Of a DNA stretch of 61,697 nt, positions 53,862 to 61,625 are shown one piece after another. The stretch covers positions 15,141-76,837 of the forward strand of contig JAJYXI010000016.1 in NCBI GenBank assembly GCA_021791055.1. Reading direction: 5' to 3'. A program made the position numbers and the translations under genes. The notes below the pieces were generated by a model. That model was not told the DNA's origin and ran no database searches. It saw only the letters and a program-made list of their open reading frames with translations. Within the stretch, counting starts at the first letter, position 1; each line of letters opens with the position of its first letter. The stretch comes from Nitrospirota bacterium. Lineage in GTDB: Bacteria; Nitrospirota; Thermodesulfovibrionia; Thermodesulfovibrionales; Dissulfurispiraceae.

Positions 53862-55748
53862 TTATTCCTCCTTCCCTGCAAGCGCTGCAATATGCATTTC
53901 TTTTAAAATTTCCTGTGCAGGCATATCCGCTTTGAGCACTTCCATGTAACTCCTCGGCCCTATCTTTACCGAGTCGAATTTACATGCCTCATAGCATGAA
54001 CGACATTGTATGCATAGAGACTGATCGATGCGGTGAGGCACCTTCTTTTCACCTGAGATTGCATTCTGCGGGCAGACCCTCTTACATGCGCCGCAGGCCT
54101 TGCATTTCTCCTCATCTATATAGAATGTGCATAGGTCTTTGCATACACCTGTCTTGCACCACTTTTCATTTATGTGGGATTCATACTCATCCCTGAAATA
54201 CTTTATTGTGGTCAGAACAGGATTCGGAGCTGTCTGCCCCAATCCGCAGAGGGATGTAGCTATTATATCCCTCGACATATCTCCAAGAAGCTCTATATCT
54301 CCCTCTTTTCCCCTGCCCTCTGTTATATTCGTCAACATATCCAGCATAACCGTCGTTCCGATCCTGCACGGCGGGCATTTGCCGCATGACTCTTCAGCAG
54401 TAAATTCGAGGAAGAACTTTGCAACACTGACCATGCAGTTGAGATCGTTCATAACGACCATACCGCCTGAACCAACAATAGCGCCTGTCCGGACAATATC
54501 TTCGTATGTCACAGGAGTATCGAGGAGATGCTCAGGGATGCATCCGCCTGACGGGCCTCCGAGCTGGACCGCCTTGAATTTCCTGCCCTTTGGCACACCG
54601 CCTCCGATGTCATAGATTATCTTCCTCAGAGGAATACCCATAGGCACTTCTATAAGACCAATGTTATTAATTGCACCGCTTAATGCAAAGACCTTTGTTC
54701 CTGTGGATTTCTCCGTACCGAGGCTCCTGTACCAGTCCGAGCCGTTTAATATTATCTGCGGGATGTTTGCATATGTCTCTACATTGTTAAGCACAGATGG
54801 CTTATCCCATAGCCCCTTCTGTGCAGGGAAGGGCGGCCTCGGTCTCGGCATTCCCCTTTTGCCCTCTATAGACCTCATCAAGGCTGTTTCCTCGCCGCAT
54901 ACAAACGCTCCTGCGCCCTGATATATCTCGATGTCGAGATTAAAGCCTGTGTCGAGGATATTTTCACCAAGAAGCCCGTTTTCCTTTGCCTGGTTTATGG
55001 CAAGCTGCAGTCTATGCACCGCGAGGGGATACTCTGCCCTGACATATATATATCCTTTATTTGCCCCTATCGCCTTTGCGCCTATTACCATGCCCTCAAG
55101 GACAACATGCGGGTCTGCCTCCATGATGCTTCTGTCCATAAATGCACCGGGGTCTCCTTCATCGCCGTTGCACAAGATATATTTCTGGTCTCCCTTGACC
55201 TTTGAGCAGAGCTCCCATTTCAAACCAGTAGGGAAGCCGGCGCCTCCCCTGCCTCTTAAACCTGATTTCTTCATCTCCTCTATTATCTGCTCAGAAGTCA
55301 TCTCTGTTAGGGCCTTTGCTGCAGCCTGATAACCGTCCCTCGCGATGTACTCCTCTATCTTTTCAGGGTCTACCAGTCCTTTGTTCCTTAATGCCCTGAG
55401 AACCTGAAGGCTGAAAAATGGAATATCCTTCATTAAAGGTATTGTCTGCTTCCTTGCAGGCTCTTTGTACATGAGCCTCTCAACAGGCCTTCCTTTAATG
55501 AAGTGCTCCTCTACAATAACAGGGATGTCTTTAACAGTAACCTTTTCATAAAAGATATCTTCCGGATAAACAGTCATAACAGGTCCCTGTGCACAGAACC
55601 CGTTACAACCTGTAAGGACGACATTTATTTCGTTTTCGAGCTCCCTGTTTTTGAGTTCTTCGTCAAGGGCATTCTTTATCTTTAGACTGCCTCCGGCTAT
55701 GCAACCGGTGCCTCCGCATAACATAACACTCGCACGATACCTTTCCAT
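53862..55748 (-). CDS. NuoF/HydB-like NAD(P)H-binding flavoprotein
   Basis: 628 residues. N-terminal thioredoxin-like [2Fe-2S] domain (CGGTGCIAGG, GCNGFCAQGP), NuoF core with FMN/NADH sites (GRGGAGFPTGLKWELC, NGDEGDPGAFMDRSIMEADP, YIYVRAEYPLAVHRLQ), [4Fe-4S] of NuoF (ESCGKCPPCRIG), and C-terminal two-cluster ferredoxin (CKACGACKRVCP, CIQCRSCYEACK). This domain order is that of HydB/BfuB proteins of soluble electron-bifurcating enzymes. It accepts or donates electrons at NAD(H). AGGAGGAG ribosome site; the 2Fe-2S gene ends eight bases upstream. Confidence 0.92.
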   Translation of the reverse strand: MERYRASVMLCGGTGCIAGGSLKIKNALDEELKNRELENEINVVLTGCNGFCAQGPVMTVYPEDIFYEKVTVKDIPVIVEEHFIKGRPVERLMYKEPARKQTIPLMKDIPFFSLQVLRALRNKGLVDPEKIEEYIARDGYQAAAKALTEMTSEQIIEEMKKSGLRGRGGAGFPTGLKWELCSKVKGDQKYILCNGDEGDPGAFMDRSIMEADPHVVLEGMVIGAKAIGANKGYIYVRAEYPLAVHRLQLAINQAKENGLLGENILDTGFNLDIEIYQGAGAFVCGEETALMRSIEGKRGMPRPRPPFPAQKGLWDKPSVLNNVETYANIPQIILNGSDWYRSLGTEKSTGTKVFALSGAINNIGLIEVPMGIPLRKIIYDIGGGVPKGRKFKAVQLGGPSGGCIPEHLLDTPVTYEDIVRTGAIVGSGGMVVMNDLNCMVSVAKFFLEFTAEESCGKCPPCRIGTTVMLDMLTNITEGRGKEGDIELLGDMSRDIIATSLCGLGQTAPNPVLTTIKYFRDEYESHINEKWCKTGVCKDLCTFYIDEEKCKACGACKRVCPQNAISGEKKVPHRIDQSLCIQCRSCYEACKFDSVKIGPRSYMEVLKADMPAQEILKEMHIAALAGKEE

Positions 55749-55756
55749 CTCTCCTC

Positions 55757-56140
55757 CTAATATGCTGTTTCGCTGCCTATAACAAGGGCATAATCTTCGA
55801 CTGCCTTGCCATCCATTACATGCTCTTTAAAAATCTTCCTCATCTTCTCTTCATTGAGATAGACATATTTAACAGGAGCTTCGTTTATTATCTCGACAGT
55901 TGCCATAGGCTCCTTGCTGCAAAGCCCTGCGCATCCCGATGTCGTAACAATCACATCCTTTACATTGCTCTTGTTTATCTCATCAAGAATGGCCTCCATT
56001 ACCTTTCTTGCGCCGGCAGCAATCCCGCATGTGCCCATGTGTACCGTTATCTTTGCCCTGTAGCCGCCCTCCCTTAATGTGAGGGATGCCTTATAATCTT
56101 CCTTTATCTTTTTTAAATCATCCACTGTTAACCTGGGCAT
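55757..56140 (-). CDS. Thioredoxin-fold [2Fe-2S] ferredoxin-like protein
   Basis: 127 residues, a NuoE/HydB-N-like thioredoxin fold: VHMGTCGIAAGARKVMEAIL, TTSGCAGLCSKEPMATVEI. Three Cys are visible where four ligate the cluster in related proteins (the first is absent in MGTCG), as in many small homologues next to bifurcating enzymes. Probably an electron carrier or structural subunit of the complex. ATG 56140 follows AGGAGGAAG; 17 bases after the receiver-NuoE gene. Confidence 0.85.
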   Translation of the reverse strand: MPRLTVDDLKKIKEDYKASLTLREGGYRAKITVHMGTCGIAAGARKVMEAILDEINKSNVKDVIVTTSGCAGLCSKEPMATVEIINEAPVKYVYLNEEKMRKIFKEHVMDGKAVEDYALVIGSETAY

Positions 56141-56157
56141 ATCTTCCTCCTAATTTT

Positions 56158-57018
56158 TTATTCGTATTCCTTCAACAAATCCAGTGTCTTGACCGGATTG
56201 ATAGAACCGTGGACATCCTTATTCACAACAACAACAGGCGCAAGTCCGCATGCGCCGAGACATCTAACGGTTTCGAGGGAGAATTTTTTGTCTGTTGTTA
56301 TGCCTCCTACATCCACCTTAAGTCCGTCGCTGAATTTTTTAACTATCTCTTCCGCACCCTTGACATAACAGGCTGTACCGAGACATACCCTTATATTATG
56401 CTTGCCTTTGGGCTTCATTGTGAAGAAGGAATAAAAAGAGACAACCCCATGAACCTCGCTGACAGGTATCTTCAGGCCTTTGGATATATGTCTCTGAACA
56501 ACGGGCGGCAGGTAGCCGACAAGCTCCTGCGCCTCCTGAAGCACCGGTATCAGGCTTCCGGGCTTATGTTTATATCTATTTATGATTTCATCTAATTTTG
56601 CAGCCACATCTTCGGTATATACCTCGACCTGAGGCTCCGGCACAACGCCTTTCTTCTTCAATTCAACAGCGTTGTTCGTTACCTCAAGCAGATGGGTGGG
56701 CGAGAACGGTTTGGGGAGGTAATCTATTATCCTCAAGCTCAAAGCCTCTTTTATGCTTTCCTGCGACGGGTAGCCCGTTATGACAACTATATTTATGTCA
56801 GGATTCTTTGCCCTCACCTGTCTCATGAATTCTATGCCGTCCATCTCCGGCATCTTAATATCGGTAATTATAAGGTCGTACAGGCTCTTATCGAGCAAAG
56901 ACAGGGCGTCTTTTGCAGATGTTGCTGTATCAACCCCGTATCCCTCAGGAGACAATATCCTCTCGCAGCTCCTCAGGACAATCTGTTCATCGTCAACCAC
57001 AAGAATATTCCCCTTCAT
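56158..57018 (-). CDS. Receiver-NuoE fusion protein
   Basis: 286 residues. Residues 1-125 are a receiver domain (VDDEQIVLRSCERIL, phospho-acceptor in LIITDIKMPEMDG, VVITGYPS, LPKPFSP). Residues about 135-286 are a NuoE/HydC-type [2Fe-2S] subunit (GSLIPVLQEAQELVGYLPP, VVSFYSFFTMKPKGKHNIRV, CLGTACYVKGA, RCLGACGLAPVV), with all four Cys. This puts phosphorylation control directly on the diaphorase subunit. ATG 57018 follows GGAGG, 12 bases after the receiver-GcvH gene. Confidence 0.9.
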   Translation of the reverse strand: MKGNILVVDDEQIVLRSCERILSPEGYGVDTATSAKDALSLLDKSLYDLIITDIKMPEMDGIEFMRQVRAKNPDINIVVITGYPSQESIKEALSLRIIDYLPKPFSPTHLLEVTNNAVELKKKGVVPEPQVEVYTEDVAAKLDEIINRYKHKPGSLIPVLQEAQELVGYLPPVVQRHISKGLKIPVSEVHGVVSFYSFFTMKPKGKHNIRVCLGTACYVKGAEEIVKKFSDGLKVDVGGITTDKKFSLETVRCLGACGLAPVVVVNKDVHGSINPVKTLDLLKEYE

Positions 57019-57030
57019 CCGTAATCCTCC

Positions 57031-57795
57031 TTATGCATTTATTGAATTTATCTTAACAAGCCATAAAAACCAGCCTTCAGAAAGATGGTCTTTTAACAGG
57101 GAACATATAGCATCATTGGCATGCCCATTAACCTCTTTCACAACTCCTGTCATCGGAGACTTTATGTCATAAATATTCCCGTCGCCTGAGAGCAGTCTTG
57201 CAAAAGGCTCTCCTGCAACAACAGCCTTTATATCCCTCAGCATGTCCACATAAAGAAGCTGGCCGCTGACAAGAAAGTGCCTCACATCAACGCCTATCTC
57301 CCACGCACCGTCTTTCATAGGCCGCGCCCATGTCCCATCTTTGTAATAAACAGTAAGGTTATCCATCGCCGATGCAGGGACGACATAATCCCTGAACTGG
57401 TCAATATATGCCTTTCTCAGTATCCAGCCCCTTTTATCAAAGACCTTTTTAGCAACATTCATCATAAAGTCAGGCGTAAAAGGCTTTTCAAGGTACTCAA
57501 AGGCGCCAAGCCTTATGGATTCCTTTGCATCCTCGAGGGAAGGATAGCCCGTAACAACAACAACATCCGCCTTTGGCTGTATCGTCTTTGTCTCCTGCAC
57601 GACCTTAAGGCCGTACACATCGGGAAGCCTGATGTCGGTTATAACCAGATCAAACTCCTCCTTTGAGACCTTCTCAATTGCACCTTCTCCATCTTCCACA
57701 GTAAATACCGTGAATCCCTCTGCGCCCAGTATCCTCTTACAGCTAAGGCATATCACAGGGTCATCATCAACAACCAATATCCGCTGCTTCTCCAT
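57031..57795 (-). CDS. Receiver-GcvH-like fusion protein
   Basis: 254 residues from ATG 57795 (GGAAGGGGGAAATT upstream); the frame is open further upstream but the sequence there covers the promoter. Receiver at 1-125 (VVDDDPVICLSCKRIL, LVITDIRLPDVYG, YLEKPFTPD). The C-terminal part (about 140-250) resembles a glycine-cleavage H/biotinyl-lipoyl fold (DGAWEIGVDVRHFLVSGQLL, IYDIKSPMTGVVKEVNGHA), but the lipoyl-lysine position is not lysine (GNIYDIKSP instead of a VKAxSDIYSP pattern). First gene of the redox operon, so possibly its regulator or an assembly or docking factor. Confidence 0.82.
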   Translation of the reverse strand: MEKQRILVVDDDPVICLSCKRILGAEGFTVFTVEDGEGAIEKVSKEEFDLVITDIRLPDVYGLKVVQETKTIQPKADVVVVTGYPSLEDAKESIRLGAFEYLEKPFTPDFMMNVAKKVFDKRGWILRKAYIDQFRDYVVPASAMDNLTVYYKDGTWARPMKDGAWEIGVDVRHFLVSGQLLYVDMLRDIKAVVAGEPFARLLSGDGNIYDIKSPMTGVVKEVNGHANDAICSLLKDHLSEGWFLWLVKINSINA

Positions 57796-57827
57796 AATTT
57801 CCCCCTTCCTAAAGTTGTAATTAGATA

Positions 57828-57844
57828 GTGCAATATCGGTGCCA
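57828..57844 (-). promoter_or_regulatory. Sigma-54 (-24/-12) promoter of the receiver-NuoEFG operon
   Basis: On the minus strand TGGCAC-N5-TTGCAC, an exact match to the -24/-12 consensus. It lies 33 bases upstream of the ATG at 57795, giving a short leader with a ribosome site. Such promoters need an AAA+ activator; none is encoded in this window. Confidence 0.85.
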
Positions 57845-58099
57845 GAAGCAAAAGTTAGAACCAGCAATATTTTACACCTAAAGACATAAAAAAGTGTATA
57901 TTTTTTTAATACAGCATTTGACACCAGCCTTTAATCGGGAAACAGCATGAAAACCTTGAAAATGAGCCATTAATCGCTGGAGACAATAAACTGTATAATT
58001 TTTCAAGACAGTATATACAGAGTTCCAGCAACAGAAAAAAATAGGGAATCGGATAAGATGGATGTAATAAAAAGGCTGTCGAGACATTTCGAAGTCTGA

Positions 58100-58618
58100 C
58101 TAATCCCTGTCTTTTACTCCATCTCCGTCAAAGAGCATCCTTTCGATCTGCGGCTTGAGCTTTATTCTCACGATCACCCTGTTGTCTTTAATCCTGTAAT
58201 CAACATCAAGGACATCTGAAACACCAAAAGCAAGCGGTTGATATAGCGGCCTAAGCTCATACCCGATGACATTGCCTTTATCATCAAGAGTCCTGCTTAA
58301 TTGTGTGCGATAAAATGAGCTGTGCCAGCTTACAAACCTCTCTGCTTCCTCCAACGCCTCTTTAGCAGAAACTCCCCTCTTTATCTTGTAGTCGAATTCA
58401 GGTGCGTATGGCTCAAAGCTGTAGCGGTCTCCTTCAATATCGAGAATGGCTATGGTCTCTATGTCACTTAAATGCCTGCTGCCGTAAAGTATGAGAGTAA
58501 AAGAACCTTTAATATCCTCATCCTTTGCATCTTCTGTCTTCAGATAATTACCCGCAGCGCAGGAATTGAGGAAGGCAATGCATGAAACAGCCAATAAGAT
58601 GTATGCAATCCTTTTCAT
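58100..58618 (-). CDS. Putative lipoprotein
   Basis: 172 residues from ATG 58618. Signal KRIAYILLAVSCIAFLNSC with lipobox Cys about residue 19, then a small alpha/beta domain (FTLILYGSRHLSDIETIAIL, VSAKEALEEAERFVSWHSSF). The C-terminal DGDGVKDRD is acidic. I do not recognise a family. It precedes a long inverted-repeat element on its upstream side, and the sigma-54 operon lies downstream on the same strand. Its own promoter would lie in or near the repeat. Confidence 0.75.
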   Translation of the reverse strand: MKRIAYILLAVSCIAFLNSCAAGNYLKTEDAKDEDIKGSFTLILYGSRHLSDIETIAILDIEGDRYSFEPYAPEFDYKIKRGVSAKEALEEAERFVSWHSSFYRTQLSRTLDDKGNVIGYELRPLYQPLAFGVSDVLDVDYRIKDNRVIVRIKLKPQIERMLFDGDGVKDRD

Positions 58619-58655
58619 ATTAAAATAATACCATGATCCGTAGCTAAACATTCCA

Positions 58656-58824
58656 CATGGATGTGAGGTATGCTGAAAAAGCCTTTACTCTCGGCGTTTC
58701 ATAACAACATTTTCGCACCGTCATCTACTACATTGCTTTCTTATTTACTGAAGCATATGTAATCTCTGGATTGCACTGCCAACTACACTTAGTAAAGGCT
58801 TTTGAAGTATGCCTCACATCCATG
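58656..58824. repeat. MITE-like element with 34-bp inverted ends
   Basis: Left arm 58656-58689 begins CATGGATGTGAGGTATGC and ends GCCTTTACT. Right arm 58791-58824 begins AGTAAAGGCTTT and ends CTCACATCCATG. The arms pair with about five mismatches around a 101-base non-coding centre. No coding frame inside. Confidence 0.75.
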
Positions 58825-58866
58825 AGTACGGATTATGGCAATTTATTCTGTTATAATTGAGCAACG

Positions 58867-59682
58867 ATGCGATACATAAAGGCAATATTCAGAAGCTTTG
58901 TGGACTTCTTCAGGGACGGCGGGCTCATGCTCGCAGGCTCAATATCATACTTCACCATGATGGCAATTGTTCCCTTTTGCCTGCTCCTCGTGACAATCTT
59001 CGGCCATTTCCTCGGCGAACATGAAGAACTGCTCAAATTCTTTTCAGCAAAGCTCGTGGGTTTCTTTCCTAAGATTACACACGAGATAACCAACGAACTG
59101 AAAAAGATAATATCCTACAAAGGAATCGGGCAGTTTACAGTAATCCTCTATGCCGTATTGTCCTACCAGCTTTTTTCATCACTTGAAACAGCAATAAATG
59201 TGATATTCAAAACAAAGGTTAAGAGGCATTTTATAATCTCCCTTGTCCTCTCTCTATTCATAATCACCCTGATAATTGCCTTTATCCTTGCCTCCTTTGG
59301 CGCAACAGCTGCAATCTCGATGCTGAAGACACTTCAGGAATTTTTTCCGGATGTAAAGATTGGAAAGATAACAGGCTTTGTAATAAAATTTGTCGTGCCA
59401 TTGATACTGGTATTCCTGACCGCAGCCACGCTCTACATCTTCCTTCCGAAAAAAAGGATAAGACTCAGCTGCGCATTATCAGGGGCGTTATTTACAGCAA
59501 TCCTTCTTGAAGCAGCAAAGCACATATTCACCCTCTATGTGGTAAAGGTTGCGAAATTGGGAACCATATACGGACCCCTCTCGGCCTTTGTGATATTCCT
59601 CCTGTGGGTCTTCTATTCATCGTGCATATTCCTCATAGGCGCAGAGATTGTTCGTAATCTCGAGGATTCAAGGAAGGGATAA
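58867..59682 (+). CDS. YihY/BrkB family inner-membrane protein
   Basis: 271 residues with about six transmembrane segments. SISYFTMMAIVPFCLLLVTI, FTVILYAVLSYQLFSSLETA, VPLILVFLTAATLYIFLPKK, and the C-terminal TIYGPLSAFVIFLLWVFYSS-CIFLIGAE match UPF0761 (YihY, once annotated ribonuclease BN). Function is not established. The start at 58867 has no strong ribosome site. The MITE-like repeat lies directly upstream. Confidence 0.9.
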   Translation: MRYIKAIFRSFVDFFRDGGLMLAGSISYFTMMAIVPFCLLLVTIFGHFLGEHEELLKFFSAKLVGFFPKITHEITNELKKIISYKGIGQFTVILYAVLSYQLFSSLETAINVIFKTKVKRHFIISLVLSLFIITLIIAFILASFGATAAISMLKTLQEFFPDVKIGKITGFVIKFVVPLILVFLTAATLYIFLPKKRIRLSCALSGALFTAILLEAAKHIFTLYVVKVAKLGTIYGPLSAFVIFLLWVFYSSCIFLIGAEIVRNLEDSRKG

Positions 59683-59750
59683 TCCTCAATGCCGGTCGGT
59701 GCGACTCTTCGCAAGACTCGCTTCGAGCGGATTTTTTATTTCCAAAGCAC

Positions 59751-59779
59751 TTGCTATATTTTCTGATTTCTGATATTCT
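59751..59779 (+). promoter_or_regulatory. Promoter of the AbrB/PIN toxin-antitoxin pair
   Basis: TTGCTA (59751-59756) and TATTCT (59774-59779), spacer 17. The region 59764-59790 is rich in TTTCTGA/GAAAT-like dyads, a plausible autoregulatory operator for the AbrB-type antitoxin. Confidence 0.5.
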
Positions 59780-59810
59780 GAAATTAGAAAACCATTTTAG
59801 GAGGTATAAC

Positions 59811-60098
59811 ATGCAGGCATCCAGAGTCTCAGTTGCAGAGATAAAATCAAGGGGGCAGTTGACAATCCCTAAAAAAATCCGTGAAAAGGGCCATATAGAA
59901 GAAGGGCAGGTTGTCTCCATAATCCCTGTTGGAGATTCTATTATCATAACACCGAAAAGGCTTGAACTCGACGAAGCAAGAAGGCAGATGAAAAAGCTGC
60001 TTAAGGCTTCCGGCCTTTCAGTTGAAGATCTGCTGTCAGGACTTAAAGAGGAAAGAGAAACTTTATATAAGGAAACTTATGGCAAAAAAAGAGGTTAG
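59811..60098 (+). CDS. AbrB/MazE-type antitoxin
   Basis: 95 residues from ATG 59811 (TAGGAGGTATAAC upstream). An N-terminal swapped-hairpin DNA-binding domain (VAEIKSRGQLTIPKKIREKG, VVSIIPVGDSIIITPKR) is followed by a helical, charged tail that should wrap the toxin. It overlaps the PIN gene by 20 bases. Antitoxin of a VapBC-like pair. Confidence 0.88.
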   Translation: MQASRVSVAEIKSRGQLTIPKKIREKGHIEEGQVVSIIPVGDSIIITPKRLELDEARRQMKKLLKASGLSVEDLLSGLKEERETLYKETYGKKRG

Positions 60099-60546
60099 GA
60101 TTTTTCTTGACTCAAATGTCATACTCTCCGGACTCATTTCCGAGACAGGCTCACCCCGCATCATCCTTGACATTATTACACTCAAGCTTCCCATGCTTCA
60201 TGCCTTAACAGGCAGATATAACATTATAGAAATCGAGAGAAACCTGAAAAAGAAAATGCCCGCGGCCATTCCCGTGTATAAAGAGTATCTCCCCAAGCTC
60301 AATCTCGAAATTATTCCTATGCCCTCCGCTACAATGATAAAAAATCTCTCAGGGCATACTTCTGATAAGGATGTTCCTGTCCTTGCTTCCGCACTTGCAG
60401 GAAAAGCAGATTTCCTTGTCACCGGTGATAAAAAAGACTTTGCAAAACTCCGCATGAAAAGCGGTTATCCGTTCAAAATCGTAAGTCCCTCAGAATTTCT
60501 TGAAGTAATCCTGCCTGAAATATTTAAAACGATAGAGGCCGATTAA
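60079..60546 (+). CDS. PIN-domain ribonuclease toxin
   Basis: 155 residues from ATG 60079 (AAGGAAACTT upstream). The PIN acidic residues are seen in VRIFLDSNVILSGLI, IEIERNLKK, GHTSDKDVPVLASALAG and DFLVTGDKKDFAKL. Belongs to the 'toxin component, PIN family' group (COG1569-like). Predicted Mg-dependent endoribonuclease neutralised by the AbrB-type partner. Confidence 0.88.
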   Translation: MAKKEVRIFLDSNVILSGLISETGSPRIILDIITLKLPMLHALTGRYNIIEIERNLKKKMPAAIPVYKEYLPKLNLEIIPMPSATMIKNLSGHTSDKDVPVLASALAGKADFLVTGDKKDFAKLRMKSGYPFKIVSPSEFLEVILPEIFKTIEAD

Positions 60547-60590
60547 TTCATGACTTTTATCGCAGTCGAACCAGATAGAATCAGGGTACA

Positions 60591-60869
60591 TCAGACTGAA
60601 ACAACCGAATAAGCCAAAACCTTAAACTCCAGAATTCCTCTATCGCGTAGGCTCTTAGTTCTAAGCTCTGGAGGTCGGAAGCGCTGAAGTCTGGAAATTG
60701 GAGACTTCCGTGGAGCTTCTACCGTTCTCTTTAACTTCTGTGCTTCCGCTATTTCTTGCTTCTGCCCCTACGCTCTTATCATTTTCTGTTTCTTGCTCCC
60801 GGCTTCCGTGCTTCCGAACTTCTGGACTTCCGGACTATTTGGATGTTGGCGAATTTTGGGGCGGATGTG
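60591..60869 (-). pseudogene. DpnI-like C-terminal domain remnant, interrupted
   Basis: Minus-strand frames read HIRPKIRQ (60849-60869 region) and, after about 190 bases of foreign repetitive DNA (60654-60842), SLRDRGILEFKVLAYSVVSV to a stop. Both parts match the C-terminal winged-helix of DpnI-type restriction enzymes, whose intact copy motif is seen at 61469-61570. The insert is rich in GAAGT/CGGAAG motifs on the minus strand and has no coding frame. Confidence 0.6.
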
Positions 60870-60920
60870 TTTATAACTATGTTATAATTTATTTTAGCAA
60901 CAGGCTTCAAGGGAGGATAT

Positions 60921-61169
60921 ATGCCGACAGCCTTAAAGAACGAAGGCGAACACATAAAAGTTAAACAATATCTAACAGATAAAAAGGGTCATAAAGTGGC
61001 TGCTGTTATTGCTATGGATGAACTCGACAGATTAGAAATTCTTCTGGAGACCATTCCACTTACTGAAAAATGGCTTTATAAAAATAAAACTGCGCTCAAA
61101 AGTGTCCACAAAGGATTAAAAGAAGCCGCTCATGGCAAGATTTCAAAACTAAATCTGAATGAGCTATAG
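60921..61169 (+). CDS. Antitoxin, Phd/RelB-like
   Basis: 82 residues. KVKQYLTDKKGHKVAAVIAM and DELDRLEILLETI resemble the first beta strands and helix of Phd/YefM-type antitoxins, followed by a charged C-terminal helix (LKEAAHGKISKLNLNEL). ATG 60921 after GGGAGGATAT. Nine bases before the RelE-like gene, so probably its antitoxin. Confidence 0.75.
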   Translation: MPTALKNEGEHIKVKQYLTDKKGHKVAAVIAMDELDRLEILLETIPLTEKWLYKNKTALKSVHKGLKEAAHGKISKLNLNEL

Positions 61170-61178
61170 GAACCAGCC

Positions 61179-61472
61179 TTGTTCGATATATTAATCACCG
61201 ATGAGGCAAGGGAGCAATTAAACAGACTCAAAGTCAATAAGGGACTTTCAAAAAGATACAAGGCAGTTAAGAAAACCTTACATCTCCTGTCTCAAAACCC
61301 GAGGCATCCCGGATTACAGACACATGAATTCACTTCGTTAAAAGGTCCAAAGGGTGAAAAAGTATTTGAGGCATATGCAGAGCAGTCCACCCATGCCGCG
61401 TATAGAATATTTTGGTATTACGGCCCCGGAAACAAAGAGATAACTATTATAGCCATTACACCCCATCCTTAA
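61179..61472 (+). CDS. RelE/ParE-like toxin
   Basis: 97 residues beginning with TTG at 61179. FDILITDEAREQLNRLKVNK, KTLHLLSQNPRHPGLQTHEF, VFEAYAEQSTHAAYRIFWYY and EITIIAITPHP follow the RelE/ParE fold pattern (helix hairpin, then four strands). Predicted mRNA interferase or gyrase poison; subfamily not clear. Its stop overlaps the DpnI-like remnant on the opposite strand. Confidence 0.75.
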   Translation: MFDILITDEAREQLNRLKVNKGLSKRYKAVKKTLHLLSQNPRHPGLQTHEFTSLKGPKGEKVFEAYAEQSTHAAYRIFWYYGPGNKEITIIAITPHP

Positions 61473-61570
61473 AATGTCCCGAATCTCCCCTCCCCCTTAA
61501 ACTCCAGAATGCCTTTGTCTCGGAGGATTTGAAGCTGCTGGCGGATTTTGGGGCGGAGGGTTATTTCGGC
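61469..61570 (-). pseudogene. DpnI-like C-terminal domain remnant
   Basis: The minus-strand frame reads AEITLRPKIRQQLQILRDKG then ILEFKGEGRFGTF and stops, typical of the final winged helix of DpnI-like type II restriction endonucleases. The frame is open a little further upstream but without family similarity. No endonuclease domain remains. Confidence 0.65.
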
Positions 61571-61625
61571 ATGAAGTATTAATATTAAAAATTGCAGTCT
61601 TGATTTTTGGTATAATTAAAATACG

